From Arctopsyche grandis (lineage: Eukaryota > Arthropoda > Insecta > Trichoptera > Hydropsychidae), in the NCBI RefSeq assembly GCF_051622035.1, contig NC_135362.1, positions 16,591,501 through 16,655,500 on the forward strand: 64,000 nt of DNA, given 5' to 3'. Positions 25,096 to 34,770 of this stretch are shown piece after piece (position 1 is the first letter of the stretch; every line of letters begins with the position of its first letter). The translations under genes and the position numbers were made by a program. The notes below the pieces were generated by a model, which searched no databases, was not told the DNA's origin, and saw only the letters and a list, made by a program, of their open reading frames with translations.

Positions 25096-28000
25096 TAACT
25101 TTTCAAAAATATTGATGACCACAACCTCCACATCTAATATACCAGTGTATTCACAGGTTACCCCAATATGACACTGGCCAGATAATACATAAATAACTGT
25201 TTCACATAAACATACATACATATGTATGTATATAAATATAAAAACACATTTAATTTTATTTTACACACATTCACAAGCTACCAAAATAAAATTAAAGAAC
25301 TGTAATAAAATATTGTTATAATCATCAGATATACTATTCATAGTTTAAATTGAAAAATTTTCACAAAAACATTCAAAATTTAAATTGCGGCAATGAGTAA
25401 TACAAAATAAATGTAAATGGCAAATTTAAAAAATAAATCAACCAAACAAAAAGGCCAATGACATCAGACATGATTAATCCGTCAGTTTGATACGAAACAG
25501 CATTCAAACATATCAAACAAAATTGTGCCAACTTCGAACGAGATAAGACAGAAAAAAAAATCAATTACGTATTATCTGAGGAAAAGTTAACCCTACATAT
25601 GTATGTATGTGTGTATATACATATGTATGTACATACTTCACCCAATTCGCCTTCTTTTCAACTGATAAAGCTCATGAGCTTATTGAATCGTGACATCAAT
25701 ACGAGAAGACAATGCAGTATTGTAAATAGAATTTAAGGCCAACATGATAAATTGTGCATTGATTGACTTAGCAGTAACGAACACACTATGCGACAAACGT
25801 CATCACAAAAATATTTCAAAAGCTATGTACTCCATCCAAATACACAATGCTGGATAGATTTAGGAATGATGCGTTTTTTACGTGTATGTAGTAGAGTGCG
25901 TGCCCCTTCTGGGTGAGGTTGATGAACCGCGCCAGTGACTACCGAGTCACAATTTGATAGGGGGATAAAAAAAAATAGTGGTCTTAGTCATTGTTGAAGA
26001 CATCCACCGTCCTCAGATGAGGAACGGAGAAGTGTGGGCAGCAGACGACAAACACCCGGTGTGGTATTTTACTAGTAGATATGTAGAGCCAGAACCCAGT
26101 CGGCGAGAGGTAATGGGACGGGCGGTGCCCCCGGCCGAGCTGGCTGTCTCCACCTAATGATATACCGTGCTCTCGATAGCGTTTTAGCAATTATAATTAT
26201 TACATTATAATGCCGTGTGATGTGTTCGTGGGACAGGCAAGGTTGTCCAGACCCACGCCGTGGCCGCTCCTCCGGCTCGGCCCAGTCAACCAACCGCCTT
26301 TGAAAACAATCGTCAACCTCAAAAGCCAATGACAAACATACGAACCGAACCGAACGTCAACCCACTCTCGATAATGCTAACGACGATCGAAAATGGTGCA
26401 ATGATTGCATCACTTCCTCGATTTTTGCTCTTTCAAACCATGTAACAGACTATTTACTTAGTAGGCAGTATACATATGTGTGTGTGTGTGCGTGTGAACA
26501 CATATGTACATACATACATACATACATAAATACACAAGGTGCAAGGACGGCTACAAGAGCACTTTCAATAAAATTTTAATGTCAATCTTATTGTAAGTAG
26601 TTGGAATATAAAAATACAAATAATGGCGTCTACACCTTTATAGGAAATTTCGATAAAAGGTAATAAAAAATTAACTTCAAACGATCACTGTGCTAATATG
26701 ACGAATATACTGTTTTACAAAGATCGTTTACTTTAACGATGTCTCCATAGTCTTGTACGTATGCATCAGTTGAACTTATTATAAAACGTCGTTACTGATC
26801 TATTCAACAATATTAATACAATGCTAGATCTGTTCCGCAAGAAAACGAAAAGAAAAATTAGAGTGAAAAAAGTAGCTTTCGCCACTGTTTAATTGAATTG
26901 TGACGAAAGTCGTGTTTGGATAGCTAGCTGTCGTCGCTTCGATCTGACACAAGATTCAACGTTAGCTAGCGTACATACATATGTATGTATGTCGGAAAAA
27001 TATCAAAGCAATCTAAGGAGTGGAAATGGTTCAAAATCAGATCACAAATTTTTGACGAGCATGAATGCCACTGAACTAACAGAGTGAAGCTCATAATTAT
27101 ATGACCTATGAGTGAATGAGAGCTGAGAGAGAGAGAGTATATATGAGAGATAATGAGAGCCTATACTGCAAATTTTGTGTGAAAAAGACAAAGTTATAAG
27201 CGTTTGAACAATTAAAATCTGACAAGACGAGTGGGTGGCGGAAAGTCACACATATAACACACATATAATCACACAAAGCCATCCAAAATTTTTGCATTCT
27301 TAAACGTGTTTGTTACGATTATTTTTCACCATCGTATTGGCGGAAGCGATTTAAATTTCTATCGTTGACCAAACCGCGCAAAATGGCAAAGTTTCAAAAC
27401 GATCGGAAGAATGCTGAATAAAGTGTCAGACCAATAAGCGAAGTGAAGTATTAGAAAGCCTTGTAATAAAAACTAAGACGTGTATATTTTCAGTTATTTT
27501 TTTAAATCTCTGCATTTCTAACGCCTTTTTGCTGAACCGATCCGTCGCGTTATATGAGGGTTGACTGTATTTCTATGCCAGAGATAATTTCAGATTTTAA
27601 AGACTACGTTTTTTCGTATCGCGGCTTCCGCTAACATGATACCTCACGAATGGCATACGTAGATAGAAGAACTTCCATAAAAAAAATAGTTAATCAAATG
27701 AATGAATGGTCATTAAACGATAATTGGATCATAAACACAATGAAGTCAGTAAAATAAAAAAAATCCTTGAGTCATATGATACAACTCGCTCAGGACGAGA
27801 AGGAGTGCTCTAGTATGTATGATAGACGGGACTTTTGCACTGGGTGCATAAGAGATAATTAGGTTAAAAAAAAATAGAGCTCGACAATCTCCAGATTAAA
27901 ATTAATCGACCGAATATCCACACAAAGTGAGTACAATTAATTACATCTACATTGTATCGACTGACGTGAGTAAAATCAACATGTATGTATCTATAGGATG

Positions 28001-29063
28001 AAAGCGATGTGTTATATCGCAGAAAAAGAAAAGATCGAGAAGCCATTTATATGTATGTATGCATTTACATACATACATACATCCGACCATATCGAAAACA
28101 CGTAGCTGACGATGGTGAAGGAGTGTGGATACATGGCGAGATCATGTTTACATCTCGTCCAAGCACGAGAGTGGTAGCAGCTACAAAATGTGGCCGTCTG
28201 TACCACCGAAGACACTCGGTACAAGGAAAAGATCTATTTTGGACAACGCACGACCAGCAGGGGAGAATACTATTACGAAGAAGCACACTGCATTTCCGAC
28301 AAGCTCGCTCTTCACAAAATTAACAAAATCGTCGGATTGGACGCGGTCGTTCTAAAATTAAAATTAGCCAGATATTAGCATCACAATGATGACAACCAAT
28401 TTCGAACGCAACGTCGAACCATTTGCAAACGCCGAAAGAACAATAATAATACAATAGGAAAAAAATATCACGTTTCTATAATATTTCATTTACTTTTGAG
28501 AAACCACTTCATTGTCGTGGTGTGTTTTCTAGCAGTAGAAGAATGGAATTGCAGGTACGGTTCGGTTCAGTCGTAATTAGGGTTATTCGCAAGTAAAATC
28601 ACAAGTTTTATCGAAACTACAATGGAAACCTAATCATTTGTATTATCATATAACCCAGATTATGATACAGCGACCGTCAGATGTTCACCTCCTCGCTCGT
28701 CGTATTGTACCTTGGCCTTTATTTTTATTTAATGGCGGAATCCCAAGAATAATTTATCATGCAAACGTACATACACTTCGATCGAGCGCTTACAAACAAC
28801 AGGTATTCCAGATAATACGGAGTGACTAATCCATTACAATCCATAGCACACCGACAATCAATTTAGGAGAATCGGACACACAACAGGATATTACACATCG
28901 TAGATCAGGTCGAGGAAGAAGAATATGGTAAGACGAGTGCCGTGCAGTACCTTTCAGGAAAAGGTGCAGTCGATATTGAATAACAGCATTCTATCAACAA
29001 GAATGTACATCGATGTATTCGAGATTAATTTAAACCATTTTGATCATCAAATATAATATACAT
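25096..29063. other. Non-coding stretch with a GC-rich block at 25.90-26.44 kb
   Basis: 25900-26440 is GC-rich (for example GGGCGGTGCCCCCGGCCGAG near 26118) with overlapping short frames on both strands, none recognised. 28125-28378 has three overlapping plus-strand open frames, one ending GLDAVVLKLKLARY at 28378. It may be an exon or old repeat; I cannot name it. CATA arrays are frequent (25206-25232, 25597-25635, 26499-26528, 28049-28083). Confidence 0.35.
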
Positions 29064-29600
29064 ATGATCATCATTCATAGCCATTCGCCATCCACGGATG
29101 GAAGCATCTCAAACATGGTTCCATCTCTGTTTTGGGCAACTTTCATCCATCTCATCCAACACATTTTTCTGATTTCATCCACCCTTCTTCGTTGCATCCT
29201 TTGACATTCTCTCGGATACCGTTCTAAAACTTCTTTCGTCCATTCTTCTAGCTACGTGACCCACGCCATTACTGTTTCATCTCTTTACCCTCACCATTAC
29301 AACAACCACCTTTGTCATACTTCTAACTAGGGATCTCAAATCTACAGCACATTTGATTATATCCGATGTTCCAGATTGGGTTATTTTAAAATTTAATAAT
29401 ATTTTTAGTCTTTTCCTTTCCAAAACTTACTCTAAATAATTTAAAGCTACTATTCGATATTCAATATTCGAATATATTCGAATATTCGGTAGCCTTACTT
29501 CTAACCCATGTATTTATTCCGTTTTCTACATCTCATACAGCGTTCCATACTTATTTGAGTATTGACATCAAATCATTCTCGGTCCATATTAGGTGAATTT
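29064..29600 (-). mobile_element. RTE-like LINE C-terminal region, copy 2, split by an insertion
   Basis: It is collinear with 16308-16855: CATCCATCTCATCCAACACA, ACATTTTTCTGATTTCATCC, TTCTTCTAGCTACGTGACCC and ATCTCATACAGCGTTCC all have counterparts there. It is broken by the 168-bp insertion at 29328-29495 and degraded in all frames. Confidence 0.6.
29328..29495. mobile_element. 168-bp insertion with 10-bp target duplication, MITE-like
   Basis: TACTTCTAAC occurs immediately before (29318-29327) and immediately after (29496-29505) the inserted block. The ends, TAGGGATCT and (inverse) TAAGGCTACC, are only weakly related. The interior holds imperfect ATATTCGAATATTCGAATA palindromes. An 8-10 bp duplication suggests a hAT-like MITE. 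Confidence 0.6.
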
Positions 29601-31419
29601 TTACAACGTAACTTTAAATCCTTGACCGTTGGCGATGAACTCGAACGAGAAGTAAACCATCGTCGAGGTGATTCCAGTGTATACAGGTGATATCATGATT
29701 TAATGAATGGCAAATAAATACATATAAAGGTGTATAAAACGGCCTACGTTCAAACTCCAAGCCAATAAACTGCTTTACATAACAATTATGCAAGAGTCGC
29801 AAACCAAGGCTATACATAATATATTAGAATTAGATTAATTCAACAATTTTATGGAAATTCTCCGAAACAAATAAACATGTAAAGCCAAATCCTAATAAAT
29901 AATGCGCAACTAGTCAAATTTTCGCATGATAAATTTTTACGACTTCAATTGATATAATCCGACATAAAATTTGGGATTAAACCGTAGAACGAGAAGAAAA
30001 ATTCGAGCCTGCTAACAATCCTTGAAATTTGACCGAAACTAATACTCTTGTTTATTTTTTGTTCGGTCACATTTTCGCAAGTACAATTGACAGGAAACGC
30101 ATTTCGTCAAACAGAACGAACAACAGTTATATATATTTAACTACCACACATCTAATTAGTACCATTAATTGCGAATTTCACAACACAATCATTATTATAC
30201 GCATGATAACTATCAAGGTTATGAATGTCAAATAAATGAATTCACACAGTACGTACATACAATAGTACGAATGCGAAATTATTGCGCAAGGACAAGGTTG
30301 ATATTAATAAGGACGATATTACCACGAGACAACGTATCAAATAACCCGGGATCTCGTCCACGATCACGATATCGAAAAAAAATGACACTAAAAAAGTGTC
30401 CTTTGAAAGATTGATTCGAAACAGGTTCTTAGATTATCTGCGAACTCAAACACTTTAGAATATGACCAAAAAAAAATTACATACAATAAATATCGATTAC
30501 AGATTGAACATCGCTGTGCACAGAACGGCGAATATAAATCATCGTACGAAATAATATAAATACACGGCAACGCCTGGCAAACATTGACACGTGAATCGCA
30601 TTGTAAACAAAACTTGGAAACCCTAGTAACGTAACGCGATACGAACAAAACAAACGAATTTCGAATAAAGCATAATTATATTTAAATAAAAAAAAATGGC
30701 CGACCATATTTTGCGATGAAAAATAACAGTCACATTTAAAAATCGCCGATGTATTTTTTTCGGAATTTTTTTCGGACTGTCCTCGAGTATTTATATTAAA
30801 TCGACTGTTCTCTATTGATTTTTCCGACTCTTGGGGCGAAAACAGACTGATTAGTCTGAAACGTAACGTGTGTGTGTGTCCCAAACCGAATTCGGGTGTA
30901 ATTGCACGTGCAAAGAGCATATTTTGGGAGGTCGCACGTGTATGCATATATGTATATATGCAACCGACAAGTTTCTCCTACATTTCTTCAAATATGGGAT
31001 TCACCGTTATCGACCACTGTCAAAAGCAAGGATAAAATATCACCGCAAACACTCCAGGAGGTGATTTTTGGGACTGTGTACCATGTATATGGGCTAAGGT
31101 GCTGTGTTTTTTTCGCATGTTTAAAAGTATCCAAAAAAAACACGTAACACGTACCACTCAGTGTGTTTTCGCCCTTACATACATATGCATGTATGTACTT
31201 CAAACGAATGCTTCAATTTTCATTTCAAACCAACACGACGTCTTTCAATCAAATAAACTTAACAATTTATTTTGAAATATTGTGCAATCAGCAAGAGAAA
31301 ATTATTTCGGAATGCAAATAAACTCGAGATATGTTTGAGAAAACAATGAATTCTCGGTTAAGTTAAAGCTAAAAATTGAAGATTTTCAGAAAATTCTGAT
31401 AAGTTTGAATTCATAAGAA
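29601..31419. other. Non-coding stretch
   Basis: The longest open frame (30477-30947, minus) reads like random AT-rich translation, with frequent aromatic and basic residues, no domain and no Kozak context. No gene is recognised. Confidence 0.45.
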
Positions 31420-31614
31420 AATATAACAAATATAATTTCGAAAGAGACTGCATGTATGTTTTGGTTTGTAGAATTTATTAAGAAAACAAATGAATATTCA
31501 AATAAATTTAAATAAAAATTTTCAAATAAATTTAATAAAATGTTTACTATTACATTAGCCATGTTTAAGAGGTTTATATTACAAATACCGAGCGAAGCCG
31601 GGTAAAACCACTAG
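31420..31614 (+). mobile_element. Helitron-like 3' end (GAGCGAAGCCGGG family)
   Basis: The sequence ends TACCGAGCGAAGCCGGG, then TAAAACCACTAG at 31614, followed by T. It shares TATAATTTCGAAA..GACT, AAACAAATGAA, TTTACTATTA and GTTTATATTACAAATAC with the copy ending at 55332. The 5' limit is uncertain. There is no ORF. Confidence 0.6.
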
Positions 31615-31858
31615 TATATAATATATTATATTTAAATAGAAGAAGACATACATATGAGCAACGCTTAATACTATAGAAAAATGATTTCCTTCTGGCGCAA
31701 TTCAAATGTGTTCTCAAAGGATATATGTGCTATGTTTTAATCGATTAAGGTTTCGCTATTGAGTGCGTGTCCTTGAAATTTGGTATTCGCAGTTTGGTGA
31801 CGTTAGGGTATTGGTTTCGTTCGTGATTTATAATAGGTATAATCATAGGTGTACTGAC

Positions 31859-31975
31859 CCTGTTGGATTCCAGTGCTTCGGCCGAGTGTTCCTCCTTCTG
31901 GCGGAAGCAATTGGAGCACTTGCTCTTGTTGAAGATGTTCGGGGCGAACTTTCTGCAGTCCGACCTGGCGGACAT
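31859..31975 (-). CDS. osp: Outspread / MPRIP-like protein, first coding exon (39 residues)
   Basis: On the minus strand the ATG at 31975 opens a 39-codon frame starting [10 protein letters not shown], then [14 protein letters not shown] and [15 protein letters not shown]. The motif CRKF-x2-NIFNKSKC-x2-CF is what I know as the conserved N-terminus of outspread in flies and of its vertebrate relative MPRIP (myosin phosphatase Rho-interacting protein), an actin-associated scaffold with PH domains and coiled coils that links RhoA and myosin phosphatase. The start is supported by an in-frame TAA upstream, absence of any earlier in-frame ATG, and a strong context (GTCGCCATGT). The exon closes in AACAGG followed by GTCAGT, a plausible donor, in phase 0. 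I found no PH-domain exon between here and position 1, so the next exon must be far downstream, consistent with the giant first introns of fly outspread. The identity rests on the N-terminal motif alone. Confidence 0.82.
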
Positions 31976-32460
31976 GGCGACCGCCTCACCACACAAGATC
32001 AACGGAGAAATAACGTGAGCAATTTACTGAGAACCAATAACGATAATCACACGTAGCACCATGGCGATACGCCCGCCGAAACCACGGGGCGACCTCACGT
32101 CAAATCAACTCGAAACGCAAACGAGACATGAACGCGGACGCGGCGCAGGTCGACCACCACTATGCGAGCACACTGCGGGAAATGCGGGAAATTCGTTCGG
32201 GAAAACACTTGTTGACACTTTATCGGGAAACCGCGACGCGGCACACGCGACACGTCCACACACCCATCTCACTCGTGACGGCTCTGAGAACGAGAGGCCG
32301 GTCGACTCTCCACTTCTCCGTACGCTGACTGTACCGCTCGGTTTTATCGCTCTCGCTCTCGCTCTCGCGCGCCTCTTTTCTCTCACACATTGGGCGTTTG
32401 TCTCGCTCGCACTCTTGCAGGTGTACTTCCGAAACAAATGAACCATCTATGCTCGCCTCG
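31976..32460 (-). promoter_or_regulatory. CpG- and GAGA-rich promoter / 5' UTR region of the outspread-like gene
   Basis: Upstream of the start codon (higher coordinates) the DNA turns CpG-rich. At 32348-32386 it holds CTCTCGCTCTCGCTCTCGC on the plus strand, that is GAGAG repeats on the gene strand, the kind of motif bound by GAGA factor at insect promoters. No clear TATA box or TCAGT initiator was seen, so the transcription start is not placed. Open frames on both strands here are typical of CpG-rich DNA and not counted as genes. Confidence 0.5.
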
Positions 32461-32772
32461 GTTCAAATTTAAACTGACCGTTTGGTTGGCGTCCTCGCCA
32501 GTGGTCATAGTCGTCTTCTATTGTTTCTAGTCGTGATTCATAGATGGCGCTGATTAGAAAAATGAAAAAAAATACTTATGGCAGAATACGACAGATGGCG
32601 GATTATTTCCAACATATAATTAAATCAAATATTTTATTTAGAAATTCGTTATTATTACAATGCTGAAATCTTCATTAAATTAGAAGATGGTATAGCTACA
32701 TTTAGCATTGATCATAATTTGTTTCAAATAATACACTATAGATACTTTTACATATTCATAGATATGTTAATA
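32461..32772. other. Non-coding spacer
   Basis: Nothing is recognised apart from two AGATGGCG segments at about 32543 and 32592. Confidence 0.4.
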
Positions 32773-33425
32773 CAAGCCTGGGCAAACTGCGGCCCGATTC
32801 GTATTTTTGTGCGGCCCGCCAAATTGTTAGTTCTTCTTAAGTAACCATTAGTAATGGTTTTACCAGGACAGTACTGGTATTTTGGGTATCTGTCCTGGTA
32901 AGTCGTGAGATAAAACCAGTACATTTCATACAGATTCTATTACATATTTTTATGTAATAGAATTTGTCTATCTTAAAATGGATAAATATACAAAATCTTC
33001 GGCGAAAATGATGTCTCCTACAAAAATATTGTCAAATTAGTCAAATGTTGTTTCCATTTATCAGGACAAATGCACCAGCTGAAGGATTTTTTACTTTGAT
33101 GAAATATATAAAGTCCAGTGATAAAACGAAATTGAATGTTGAAATCTTAAAATGTTTGCTTAATATAATTATAACCAATCTTGTGTAGAATTTTATAAGA
33201 GAATTCAAGAAAATTAATTAATTTTTTCATAAATGTGTGTCCATGATTCTTTGACTTTCGTTTTAGATAATTGAAGTATTTAGAAATATATTTTTGGAAA
33301 AAAAATGTCTGGTTTTAAATTTGGAAAAAATGGTCGCCTTACTGTAAATAGTATTTTACTTGCGGCCCGACGTTCATTTTTATTTTCTAATGCGGCCCTT
33401 CATTCGAAAAGTTTGGCCAGGTCTG
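32773..33425 (+). mobile_element. hAT-type element relic, 653 bp
   Basis: The left end is CAAGCCTGGGCAAACTGCGG. The right end, read inversely, is CAGACCTGGCCAAACTTTTC, with GCGGCCC repeats just inside both. Flanking octamers TGTTAATA and TTTTAAGA match at 6 of 8 positions, as expected for an aged hAT target duplication. A transposase C-terminal remnant lies inside (33063-33188). Confidence 0.72.
33063..33188 (+). pseudogene. hAT transposase C-terminal (dimerisation region) remnant
   Basis: The frame reads RTNAPAEGFFTLMKYIKSSD, then KTKLNVEILKCLLNI, ending TAG at 33186-33188. This fits the A-E-F-S-LMKyIKS-R-L-eeL-LR pattern at the C-terminus of hAT transposases. About 41 codons remain without a catalytic core. 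It supports the hAT assignment of the surrounding element. Confidence 0.6.
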
Positions 33426-33445
33426 TTTTAAGACATATATTAATA

Positions 33446-33650
33446 CTAGTGGCCTGTGTGCACATACTTGTGCACTCGCTAAAATATCGCAATTTGGAGA
33501 AGCCTACACAATGATCGGCTGACATAAACAATATAATAAATTAAAAATACGATTTTTTTTAAATTAATTAAATCTTAAATATTATAACATATGTGAACGA
33601 AGTGACATGTGCAAAGCCCACACTATGTCGCGTCTCTTTCCACGATATAC
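33446..33650 (-). mobile_element. Helitron-like short element with 3' hairpin, copy A
   Basis: On the minus strand the copy ends CACAGGCCACTAG next to T, preceded by a hairpin with arms GTGCACA/TGTGCAC about 10 nt from the end. That layout is typical of Helitron 3' termini. The 5' side carries TATATCGTGGAAAGAGACG. A second copy lies at 34606-34770. Confidence 0.55.
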
Positions 33651-33726
33651 GATTCCAAGGGGAGAAAGAGAGATGGAGCATGTTAACGGACAGAACTTCG
33701 TACACGCACGTGCTGCGCACGCATTA

Positions 33727-34556
33727 AGGTCTGTTCATACCTAGTCAGCACGTACCGACTTCAGCAGGTATTCGGCCGTACGAAAAGTATTCTTGAGTAC
33801 ATTTTGTATTGGTATATTCATACCAACCGTCACGTTTACGCCACGGCAGGCTTACAGCAGTACCCGACATTTCCTGTTCATACCTTACAGCAACATCCGT
33901 CAACGTATCGTATCCGTTTTTTTGGCCATCGTGGAAATATACACGCGAATTACGTGCCATGGGTCTGCCGCTTTGCTGTTTTGGACCAATTATCGATAGT
34001 GACAGTTGACAGCTGTTCAATCTTTCGACATGGTTTTGGCGCAAATATTTAAAAAAAAATTTAAAAAAATTTAAATTTTTTACGGAAATATTAAAAAAAA
34101 ATTTGTCCATCATCCACAAGCTTCATACAGTGTCCAAAACTCTCCTTCGGTTTTTTTTATTTTTTAACATGGGATGCACATCAAAACGCCTCCGTGCTTT
34201 TTTATTGCCTTCTTGAGATTCTTATTCCAACAACAACGCGATTATACATAATTTTTCGTTCGATAAACGCCGAAACATTTTTGCTGACTTGTATTCTGAC
34301 GCGTAGCTACGAATGCACGTGTATGCATTCATATTGTAAGTACTCGACAATACGACGTAAGCAATATTGCAACGTATCGTCATAGCCTGTAATGTATAAG
34401 TAAGCCGATTTTGCCTTGCACTCGGCCAAATTGCTGTAAACGTGACGTGACTGCGACGTGTAGGTAGATATTAATAGAAATGTAATAAAATGACATATTT
34501 GAAACGGAGTCGTGCAGTGCTGAAGCCGTGCAGTGCTGTTAAGTATGAACAGACCT
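33727..34556. mobile_element. PIF/Harbinger-like non-autonomous element, 830 bp
   Basis: The termini are AGGTCTGTTCATAC and its inverse GTATGAACAGACCT, flanked on both sides by TTA, which fits the TWA target preference of PIF/Harbinger elements. Subterminal repeats (CAGCACG.., GCAGTGCTG) are shared with the 219-bp palindromic relative at 39552-39770. The 124-codon minus-strand frame at 33745-34119 shows no transposase motif. Confidence 0.7.
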
Positions 34557-34605
34557 TTAGACGATTATTATATGTATACGATTATAGAGAATTTTATTAT
34601 ATTTA

Positions 34606-34770
34606 CTAGTGGCCTGTGTGCACATTATTGTGCAATCGTTAAAATATCGTAATTCGGATCAAAGGAAATAATAATTTAAAATTTTATTAATATTTTTGAA
34701 AAAAAAAGATTATTTTTGTCGGCCGATCATGTGAAACAAGTCATATGCCGCGTCTCTTTCCACGATATAT
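34606..34770 (-). mobile_element. Helitron-like short element with 3' hairpin, copy B
   Basis: It shares ACTAGTGGCCTGTGTGCACA, TTAAAATATCG and CGCGTCTCTTTCCACGATAT with copy A. It ends CTAG at 34606 (minus strand), followed by T, and keeps the GTGCACA hairpin with one mismatch. Copies A and B flank the PIF-like element as direct repeats. Confidence 0.55.

Noticed and set aside
30477..30947. 156-codon minus-strand open frame, among the longest in the left half
   Set aside because: The composition is that of translated AT-rich non-coding DNA, with no domain, no good start context and overlapping frames on the same and the opposite strand. No similarity is recognised.
1..31858. Searched by eye for outspread PH-domain exons and for an Adh-like nested gene on either strand
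   Set aside because: No frame with WQRRWF-type PH signatures or short-chain dehydrogenase motifs (TGxxxGxG, YxxxK) was seen; a profile search would be decisive.
33745..34119. 124-codon minus-strand frame inside the PIF-like element
   Set aside because: It lies wholly within a non-autonomous element and shows no PIF/Harbinger transposase or Myb-like motif.
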